Below are positions 57,388 through 64,000 of a DNA stretch of 64,000 bases, one piece after another. The notes under the pieces were generated by a model. That model was not told the origin of the DNA and searched no databases. It worked only from the letters and a program-made list of their open reading frames with translations. How positions within the stretch are numbered: position 1 is the stretch's first letter; every line of letters starts with the position of its first letter. The stretch is from NCBI GenBank assembly GCA_965228575.1, contig CBDDHW010000058.1, forward strand, positions 1 through 64,000, read 5' to 3'. The position numbers were made by a program, and so were the translations under genes. The stretch comes from UBA11612 sp965228575 (GTDB taxonomy: Bacteria; Pseudomonadota; Alphaproteobacteria; Rhodospirillales; Rhodospirillaceae).

Positions 57388-58378
57388 CCGCGAACACCTC
57401 ATAAAAAAATTTCTGGATCAGGCGGGTTGGGAGAGCGCCGAACGCAAACTCTTAGCCGGTGACGCGTCCTTTCGCCGATATGATCGGCTGACAAAATCAA
57501 GGGAATCAGCCGTGCTTATGGATGCGCCGCCACCTCATGAGGATGTGCGTCCGTTTGTTCGTATTGCTCGGCACCTGTTCGACCACGGGTTTTCTGTGCC
57601 AAAGATTTTGGCGGAAGATCAGGACGCAGGCCTTCTCTTGCTCGAGGACCTAGGTGACAACACCTACACGAAACTTCTCGCGCAAAAACACGATGAACGA
57701 GATTTATACACCTTGGCTGTAGATACTTTGATCGCGTTACACTCGTTTCCTGAGAACACCATCACGCCCCCGGGCGTGCAAACGTACGACATGCCGCGCC
57801 TTATCGAAGAGGTTGGGCGACTCCTAGAATGGTACCTCCCGCTCGTCGGCGCACCACCGCTGTCTAAGAAGGAAATAGAAACGTTTGATGACCTATGGCG
57901 CGATCTTCTTCCGCGCGCATGGGCCGTTCCCTCATCGCTTATCTTATTCGACTTTCATGTAGACAATTTATTGCTACTTTCAGACCGGCCAGGAATAAAA
58001 GCCTGCGGACTTCTTGATTTTCAGGACGCAGTGGTCGGGCCGATCACATATGACCTCATGTCGCTTCTCGAAGACGCGCGCCGAGATGTTGATCAAGCTC
58101 TCATCTCGGATTTGAAGGCGCGGTACTTGTCCGCGTTTTCCTCTTTAGATAAAGACGCGTTCGACACTTCATGGGCGATTATGGCGGCGCAACGTCACGT
58201 TCGCGTTTTGGGAACTTTTGCCCGACTCAAGATACGCGATGGCAAACCGCATTACCTACAACACATCCCGCGCCTATGGAGATATATGGATACCTGTCTC
58301 TCCCATCCGGCCCTCAATGATTTAAAAGCCTGGTTCGACACCCATATTCCGCCGGACCGAAGGACTGTGACGACGTGA
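57377..58378 (+). CDS. amgK: Aminoglycoside phosphotransferase-family sugar kinase (AmgK-like)
   Basis: A 333-residue kinase of the APH fold. The nucleotide-binding start is ASFRRYDRLT, the catalytic loop is LILFDFHVDNLLLL, and the metal Asp is in GLLDFQDAVVGP. In Pseudomonas AmgK phosphorylates N-acetylmuramate at C1 for cell-wall recycling. It overlaps the MurU gene by 4 bases, which supports the assignment. Confidence 0.85.
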   Translation: MAVDREHLIKKFLDQAGWESAERKLLAGDASFRRYDRLTKSRESAVLMDAPPPHEDVRPFVRIARHLFDHGFSVPKILAEDQDAGLLLLEDLGDNTYTKLLAQKHDERDLYTLAVDTLIALHSFPENTITPPGVQTYDMPRLIEEVGRLLEWYLPLVGAPPLSKKEIETFDDLWRDLLPRAWAVPSSLILFDFHVDNLLLLSDRPGIKACGLLDFQDAVVGPITYDLMSLLEDARRDVDQALISDLKARYLSAFSSLDKDAFDTSWAIMAAQRHVRVLGTFARLKIRDGKPHYLQHIPRLWRYMDTCLSHPALNDLKAWFDTHIPPDRRTVTT

Positions 58379-59094
58379 GTTTCTTCACCCCCACCACCGC
58401 AATGCTGCTCGCGGCCGGCCTTGGCACACGTATGCGGCCACTGACCGAACGCACGCCCAAGCCTCTCATCGAAGTGGGCGGCAAACCGTTGATCGATTGG
58501 ACGCTAGATCAGCTGGCCGCTGCGGGCGTGGGTCAAGCGGTCGTTAATGTTCACCACCTCGCCCCGCAACTCATCGCCCACCTAGAGAAAAGGCAAGCGC
58601 CCACGATTTCAATTTCCAATGAGTCAGAACGGCTTCTCGATACCGGCGGCGGCATTGTGAAGGCGCTCCCCCTCCTTGGCTCAGATCCATTTTACGTTTT
58701 TGGATGCGACACGATTACGCTGGATGGCACAGAGCCTACGCTGAACCGTTTGAACCAAGCTTGGGCAGAAGATGAAATGGATGTGCTGATGCTTGTTCAT
58801 CCGGTTGACGATACTCATGGCTATCAGGGTGCGGGTGATTTTTTTATGGATGCGGACGGGAGTCTCACACGGCGGGGAAAGGCGGTGCGCGCGCCATACG
58901 TCTATACCGGAATTCAAATTGTTCACCCGCGCCTCTTCGAGGGTAGAAAGACAGAACCGTTCTCCATGAATTTGCTTTGGGATGAAGCAATCAGAGACCA
59001 TCGCCTGAAAGCGATTGTTCATACCGGCTCATGGTTTCATGTGGGGACACCCGAGGCTATTGAGACAACAAACGCGGCTTTAACGAGACGATGA
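58375..59094 (+). CDS. murU: Nucleotidyltransferase, MurU-like
   Basis: A 239-residue nucleotidyltransferase. The signature LLAAGLGTRMRPLTERTPKP lies at the N terminus; the Asp of GCDTITLD binds metal. In the recycling pathway MurU makes UDP-MurNAc from MurNAc-1-phosphate. The start is a GTG overlapping the amgK stop. It overlaps addB by 4 bases (ATGA). Confidence 0.85.
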   Translation: MSFFTPTTAMLLAAGLGTRMRPLTERTPKPLIEVGGKPLIDWTLDQLAAAGVGQAVVNVHHLAPQLIAHLEKRQAPTISISNESERLLDTGGGIVKALPLLGSDPFYVFGCDTITLDGTEPTLNRLNQAWAEDEMDVLMLVHPVDDTHGYQGAGDFFMDADGSLTRRGKAVRAPYVYTGIQIVHPRLFEGRKTEPFSMNLLWDEAIRDHRLKAIVHTGSWFHVGTPEAIETTNAALTRR

Positions 59095-62000
59095 ATTCAG
59101 CGTCACCATCATGGCGGGAGGTCGCCGAACGCCCGTCGGCAGTATTTAATATCCCGTCTCACTTACCGTTCGTCGATACACTCGCGCGCACCCTCTTTGA
59201 CGGCGCGAGCGACGATCCACTCGCCTTAACCTCCATTACGGTTCTCTTGCCGACCCGCCGCGCGTGCCGAAGTTTACGCGAAGCTTTTTTGCGACTCAGC
59301 GAGGGGCACCCCCTTCTACTGCCGCGCCTTGTTCCCTTGAATGATTTGGATGACGAAGAGGTTTTGTTCTCGTCCTTTCATGCGCCCGAGGCGATCAGCG
59401 ATATACCGCCGCCGATCGCACCGCTCAAACGCGTTCTCTTGCTCGCACGCTTAATCCAGGCCCGCGGCGACGTTGGCGCTGAGCAGGCGGTTCGCCTCGC
59501 CGAGGAACTTGCAAAGTTTTTGGATCAAGTTCAAACCGAACAATTGTCGCTCGAAAAACTAAAAGACTTGGTGCCCGAAGATTACGCGGCTCACTGGCAA
59601 GTCACCCTCAAGTTCTTGGGTATTTTATCCGAAGCATGGCCCGAAATATTAAAGGCCGAAGGCGCCATTGATCCTGCCGATCATCGCAATCAAGTCTTTG
59701 CCGCCCAAGCGAAAATTTGGGCGGCGGGCGGCGCGCCGGGACCGGTTATCGCCGCCGGTTCGACCGGGAGCATTCCAGCAACCGCGGCTCTATTGGCGGT
59801 AATTGCAAACATGAAAGGCGGCGCGGTGGTGCTGCCCGGGATGGACCAAACGCTTACGGAAAACGACTGGTCGGCGGTGGATGAATCGCACCCGCAGTAC
59901 GGTTTTAAGCAGCTCTTAGCGAGGTTTAAGGTCTCTCCCGACATGGTTCACCCATGGCCTTTGCATGGTCAAACCCCCAAAAATGCACGGTTAACGCATG
60001 AAAAAGGCATGGTGAAATCACGGTTTTTGACCGAAGTGATGCGTCCGGCAGCCACAACCGATGCTTGGCGCGAAATGACCCCCCTCGACCCCACCGCCAT
60101 CGACGGACTCGCGCAAATCGATTGCCCGGCGCCGCGCGAAGAAGCCGAAGTGATTGCACTCATCATGCGCTATGCGTTGACGAGGGACGAACAGACGTGC
60201 GCGATGGTTACGCCCGACCGCACGCTGGCTGAACGCGTCTCAATGGAACTCAAACGATGGGGCATCGATATTGATGATTCCGCTGGTCGGCCTTTGCACA
60301 AAACACCACCCGGCGCGTTTTTGCGTCTTGTTGCTGCCATGGTCGCGGATGATTTCGCACCCGTGCCGACACTCGCGGTGTGCAAGCACCCGCTCGCAAG
60401 CGGCGGAATGGATACGGCCGAGTTTCGAAAACTCACGCGGCGCGTAGAAATCGAAATCTTGCGCGGACCGCGCCCACCGGCAGGTCTGAGCGGGCTAAAA
60501 AGTCTTGTTAAAAATCGCGACGACGACGTTGGTGATATCGAGCGCTGGATAAAAATATTAAAAAAGGCGTGCGGAAAACTTTCCAAATTGATGGCAACCG
60601 AGTCCGCATCTCTATCTGACTTGCTCGATGCGCATATGAGCGCGGCGGAATCCTTGGCGGCGTCTATCGATACACCCGGCGCGCTTCGTCTTTGGTCGGA
60701 GGAGGCAGGAGAAGCGGCAAGCGCATTCGTCGCCGAGCTCGCGCAACACTGTGATGTTCTCTCACCCATCTCGCCCCAAACCTATCCTGCACTTCTTGAA
60801 ACACTGATGGCGGCACAAGTTGTACGTCCGCGTTTTGGCAAACATCCGCGTCTGCATATCCTTGGGCCCTTGGAAGCGCGCCTGCAGAGGTTCGACGTTT
60901 TGATTCTCGCTGGATTGAACGAGGGCACTTGGCCCGCCGAGGCGAGCGCGGATCCGTGGATGAGCCGACCGATGCGCAAAGACTTTGGCCTTCCCTCGCC
61001 AGAGCGGCGGATCGGACTGGCGGCTCATGACATTTCCCAAGCGCTCTGTGGTCCGCGCGTCGTGATGACACGCGCCGAGAGAGTTGACGGCACACCAACG
61101 GTTCCCTCTCGCTGGTTGATGCGCCTCGAGCGTGCAGCGGAAGCCGGTGGATTAGCAGACGGTTTGATTGGAGAAGACGCGGTATTGTTGCCCTGGGCGC
61201 GGGAGATGAGCACACCCGCATCCTTTGAGTCGATTGCGCCTCCGGCTCCAACACCGCCCCTCGCTTCGCGGCCGCGCCGTCTGTCGGTGACTGAAATCGA
61301 AACCTGGATGCGTGATCCCTACAGCATCTACGCTCGCCACATTCTCGGTCTTAGTCCTCTCGACCCCTTAGACCAGGACGTCAGCGCGGCCGACTATGGA
61401 TCATTGATTCACCACATCTTGCATCAGTTTATCGCTGCACATCCGAGCGGGCCGCTTCCCAAGAACCCATTATCCAAACTTCTGAAAATTGGTGACCGCG
61501 TTTTTGAAAACGATGCACTGCCGCCGGGAGTGCTTGCGTTTTGGCAGCCACGCTTTGAGCGGATCGCAGAATGGTTCATTACGATCGAAAAAGCGCGCCG
61601 CGCAGATCTCGCGCAGTCCTTTACCGAAATTCGCGGCGAGATGAGTCTTCGGACCCCGGCCGGGCCGTTCACATTGATCGGCAAGGCCGATCGCATCGAC
61701 CGCACCAAAGACGGGCGCATAGCCGTTATCGACTATAAGACCGGTACACCCCCTTCGGACGAAGAAGTCATTGCGGGATTTTCACCGCAACTTCCGCTCG
61801 AGGCCGCTATGATCGCAAGCGGCGGCTTTGACGGGGTGCCAAAAGGAAAGCTCGATGCCTTGATGTTTTGGCACTTGCATGGACGCGGCGACGGCGGCCG
61901 TGAATTTTCTGTGGACGGCGATGTTCCCGCGCTGGCCGCCGAGGCGCGCAAAGGACTTGCCGAGCTCATCGCCAAATTTGACGACCCGAAAACCGCCTAT

Positions 62001-62096
62001 GAAGCGCGCCCCAATCCGGCCTACGCGCCGATGTTTAGTCCCTACGGTCATCTCGCCCGTGTGAAAGAGTGGGCGGCGGGAGAGGATGAGGGATGA
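59091..62096 (+). CDS. addB: Double-strand break repair protein AddB
   Basis: A 1001-residue subunit of the AddAB helicase-nuclease. The N-terminal region has VLLPTRRACRSLREAF; the C-terminal nuclease has the PD-(D/E)xK core with GKADRIDR and VIDYKTGTPP. It works with AddA to process DNA ends for RecA loading. It is coupled to murU and addA by ATGA overlaps. Confidence 0.92.
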   Translation: MNSASPSWREVAERPSAVFNIPSHLPFVDTLARTLFDGASDDPLALTSITVLLPTRRACRSLREAFLRLSEGHPLLLPRLVPLNDLDDEEVLFSSFHAPEAISDIPPPIAPLKRVLLLARLIQARGDVGAEQAVRLAEELAKFLDQVQTEQLSLEKLKDLVPEDYAAHWQVTLKFLGILSEAWPEILKAEGAIDPADHRNQVFAAQAKIWAAGGAPGPVIAAGSTGSIPATAALLAVIANMKGGAVVLPGMDQTLTENDWSAVDESHPQYGFKQLLARFKVSPDMVHPWPLHGQTPKNARLTHEKGMVKSRFLTEVMRPAATTDAWREMTPLDPTAIDGLAQIDCPAPREEAEVIALIMRYALTRDEQTCAMVTPDRTLAERVSMELKRWGIDIDDSAGRPLHKTPPGAFLRLVAAMVADDFAPVPTLAVCKHPLASGGMDTAEFRKLTRRVEIEILRGPRPPAGLSGLKSLVKNRDDDVGDIERWIKILKKACGKLSKLMATESASLSDLLDAHMSAAESLAASIDTPGALRLWSEEAGEAASAFVAELAQHCDVLSPISPQTYPALLETLMAAQVVRPRFGKHPRLHILGPLEARLQRFDVLILAGLNEGTWPAEASADPWMSRPMRKDFGLPSPERRIGLAAHDISQALCGPRVVMTRAERVDGTPTVPSRWLMRLERAAEAGGLADGLIGEDAVLLPWAREMSTPASFESIAPPAPTPPLASRPRRLSVTEIETWMRDPYSIYARHILGLSPLDPLDQDVSAADYGSLIHHILHQFIAAHPSGPLPKNPLSKLLKIGDRVFENDALPPGVLAFWQPRFERIAEWFITIEKARRADLAQSFTEIRGEMSLRTPAGPFTLIGKADRIDRTKDGRIAVIDYKTGTPPSDEEVIAGFSPQLPLEAAMIASGGFDGVPKGKLDALMFWHLHGRGDGGREFSVDGDVPALAAEARKGLAELIAKFDDPKTAYEARPNPAYAPMFSPYGHLARVKEWAAGEDEG

Positions 62097-64000
62097 ACCA
62101 GGTCGATCCCATTGCGATCGCAAACCGCGCGCAAGCCACCGCCATTGAACCCGATGCCAGCGTTTGGGTCAGTGCTTCGGCTGGGTCCGGCAAGACTAAG
62201 GTTTTAACGGACCGGGTGCTGGCGCTTTTGCTTGCTGGAACGGCTCCTCACCGCATTTTGTGCCTGACGTTCACCAAAGCTGCGGCTGCGGAAATGAGCA
62301 ACCGTATATCGCGACGATTGGCCGCTTGGACAACGGCCAGCGATGACGCGCTGCGTGAAGATGTCGAACGGTTACGACAGGGCCAGCCGGACGAAAAAAT
62401 TATCGAGCGGGCACGGCGACTTTTTGCGGAAGTTTTAGATGCGCCCGGCGGTCTGCAAATTTCAACCTTGCACGCGTTTTGCCAATCACTGCTGCGCCGC
62501 TTTCCTTTGGAAGCCGGACTCGCGCCGCATTTCACCCTCATGGATGAACGCGATGCGATGGAAGCCCTTGAAGAGGCTTTAGACGACACCATCGCACACG
62601 CCCACGAAGGGGATGACGACGCACTAGCGGACGCCATGTCGGTTTTAACCGCCCGGGTGCATGAATCAAATTTCGCCGAGCTGATGAACGCCCTGGTTGC
62701 CGCGCGCGGAAAACTTGCGCGAACTCTTGCCCTGCACGGTGGATTGTCAGGCACGGTTGCCGCCATGCGCACGACGCTTGGATTGTCGCCGAGTGAAACC
62801 GAAGAGACCATTATCGAGCAAGCCTGCAAGACAGACGCTTTTGATGGCCCCGCCCTTAAAGCAGCGGTGAAGGTGCTGGCCACCGGCAGTAAAACCGATC
62901 AAGCCCGAGGACAGGGTATTGCCGACTGGCTAGGTGTTTCCAAAACCCGAAGCGCTGAATTTCAAAATTACACCTCGGTCTTTCTGACCCAAAAAGGCGA
63001 TGTGCGCGCAACATTGATGACAAAAAAGCTGTGCGCGGATCATCCGGACGAATTGCGCACCTTGGAGTCCGAGGCACGGCGTGTGCAAGACGTATTCACG
63101 CGGTTGAAAGCAGCGCGCGTCGCGGAAGGTACGGCGGCCGTGATGAGTGTTGGTGCAGCACTTCTCGACCGCTACAGCGCTGGGAAACGTGCCCGCGGAC
63201 TGATGGATTATGATGATTTGATTCAAACCACCCGTCAACTTCTCGAACAACCGGGCGCCGCAGAATGGGTGCTCTATAAACTGGACGGTGGCATCGATCA
63301 TATACTTATCGATGAGGCTCAAGACACCAATCCGGACCAATGGGCAATCGTCAAACCGTTGCGCATTGAATTCTTTTCCGGGCGCGGGCACCATGAAGAA
63401 ATCTCCCCTGCTCCGCGGACAGTGTTTGCGGTCGGCGATCGCAAACAGTCTATCTATAGCTTCCAAGGTGCAGATCCAGGGGAGTTCGATCGTGAGCGAA
63501 AGGATTTAGAATCAAGCGTGCGCAATGCGAAGGTTCGCTGGGAAGACGTGGACATGAATGTCTCGTTTCGATCATCTCCGGCCATATTGGATGCGGTGGA
63601 CGCGGTCTTCGATCTCGAGGCGGCAAAGACTGGAATCGTTCTTGAGCCAGACGAAAAAATTTCACACCTGGCGGCCCGCAAGGCTGATGCGGGATTAGTA
63701 GAAGTATGGCCCTGCATTGAACCGGATATCGCAGATGCGCAAACCGGGTGGAAACCACCGGTCGAACGGCACAGGGGAGATTCCCCTCAAAACCGACTGG
63801 CGGGCGTTGTGGCCGCACGCATTGAGCACATGGTGAACAGCGGCGAGCGTCTTGAGTCCAAGAACAGGCCCATCCGGCCGGGCGACATTATGGTATTGGT
63901 GCGCCGGCGCACAGGGTTTGTCGATGAGTTGGTGCGTCAGCTTAAACAGCGAGGCGTGTCTGTCGCTGGCGTCGACCGTATGGTTTTGACCGACCAAATC
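62093..64000 (+). CDS. addA: Double-strand break repair helicase AddA (partial, runs off the right edge)
   Basis: Reading open from ATG 62093 to the end of the window (636 codons, no stop). UvrD-type helicase motifs are visible: Walker A SASAGSGKT, LCLTFTKAAAAEM, MDYDDLI, Walker B HILIDEAQDTN, VGDRKQSIYSFQGADP and NVSFRSSPAILDAV. The C-terminal nuclease domain is missing because of the edge. It overlaps addB by 4 bases and is the partner subunit. Confidence 0.93.
   Translation, partial: MNQVDPIAIANRAQATAIEPDASVWVSASAGSGKTKVLTDRVLALLLAGTAPHRILCLTFTKAAAAEMSNRISRRLAAWTTASDDALREDVERLRQGQPDEKIIERARRLFAEVLDAPGGLQISTLHAFCQSLLRRFPLEAGLAPHFTLMDERDAMEALEEALDDTIAHAHEGDDDALADAMSVLTARVHESNFAELMNALVAARGKLARTLALHGGLSGTVAAMRTTLGLSPSETEETIIEQACKTDAFDGPALKAAVKVLATGSKTDQARGQGIADWLGVSKTRSAEFQNYTSVFLTQKGDVRATLMTKKLCADHPDELRTLESEARRVQDVFTRLKAARVAEGTAAVMSVGAALLDRYSAGKRARGLMDYDDLIQTTRQLLEQPGAAEWVLYKLDGGIDHILIDEAQDTNPDQWAIVKPLRIEFFSGRGHHEEISPAPRTVFAVGDRKQSIYSFQGADPGEFDRERKDLESSVRNAKVRWEDVDMNVSFRSSPAILDAVDAVFDLEAAKTGIVLEPDEKISHLAARKADAGLVEVWPCIEPDIADAQTGWKPPVERHRGDSPQNRLAGVVAARIEHMVNSGERLESKNRPIRPGDIMVLVRRRTGFVDELVRQLKQRGVSVAGVDRMVLTDQI

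Noticed and set aside
1..64000. Prophage, insertion sequence, integron or CRISPR array
   Set aside because: No transposase, integrase, phage structural gene, long terminal repeat or regularly spaced repeat was seen.

Overview
The window looks like a chromosomal segment of an alphaproteobacterium with moderate G+C. Two gene blocks point there: chvI-chvG-hprK-rapZ-PTS-ahcY-divL-like-tsaE-amgK-murU-addB-addA on the + strand from about 45.4 kb to the right edge, and the hisC-tyrA / metX-metW divergent pair near 10.5-14.6 kb. AddAB instead of RecBCD, a short HPr kinase and a ChvI/ChvG pair all fit that class. There are no rRNA genes, insertion sequences, prophage genes or CRISPR arrays; one tRNA, Arg(CCG), is present.

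Layout. 0.2-4.4 kb (minus): a YnjBCD-type ABC importer (binding protein, double permease, ATPase) followed by a small cytochrome c'-like protein, divergent from an Oar-like TonB receptor at 4.6-7.6 kb. 7.6-9.3 kb: unrecognised membrane proteins. 9.5-14.6 kb: DUF2125 protein, tyrA, hisC, metX, metW. 14.6-15.3 kb: a methyltransferase. 15.6-35.3 kb: a large type IV pilus locus of the MSHA kind. Its + strand arm holds a prepilin, a lytic transglycosylase-TPR protein, pilT and pilU. Its minus strand arm, read right to left, holds mshN, mshM, prepilin peptidase, mshL secretin, an ABC permease, an unknown protein, two prepilins, mshE, mshG, a PilM-PilN fusion, PilO-like and PilP-like proteins and an ABC ATPase. 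35.5-40.8 kb: DUF4399 protein, unknown lipoprotein, tRNA, DMT transporter, lipoprotein hydrolase, ABC ATPase and zinc-finger protein. 40.8-43.6 kb: polA. 43.7-64 kb: TPR protein, then the ChvIG / nitrogen-type PTS / AhcY / DivL-like / TsaE / AmgK-MurU / AddAB block, with addA running off the right edge.

How it works together. The pilus locus encodes an apparently complete machine: extension and retraction motors, platform, alignment proteins, secretin, prepilin peptidase, three prepilins and a muralytic enzyme. Two ABC-transporter genes are embedded in it, an arrangement resembling PilGHI of Myxococcus. The PTS genes (HPr kinase, RapZ, EIIA, HPr, EI) have no sugar permease here and look like a regulatory phosphorelay next to the ChvIG envelope-stress system. 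The DivL-like protein has Val where histidine kinases carry the phospho-accepting His, so it is probably a signalling pseudokinase.

Quality note. Four genes (polA twice, mshE, one prepilin twice, mshL) are broken by single extra bases, mostly in short homopolymers. In every case removing the extra bases restores a full-length conserved protein. This looks more like sequencing or assembly error than decay, but it cannot be settled from the sequence alone.
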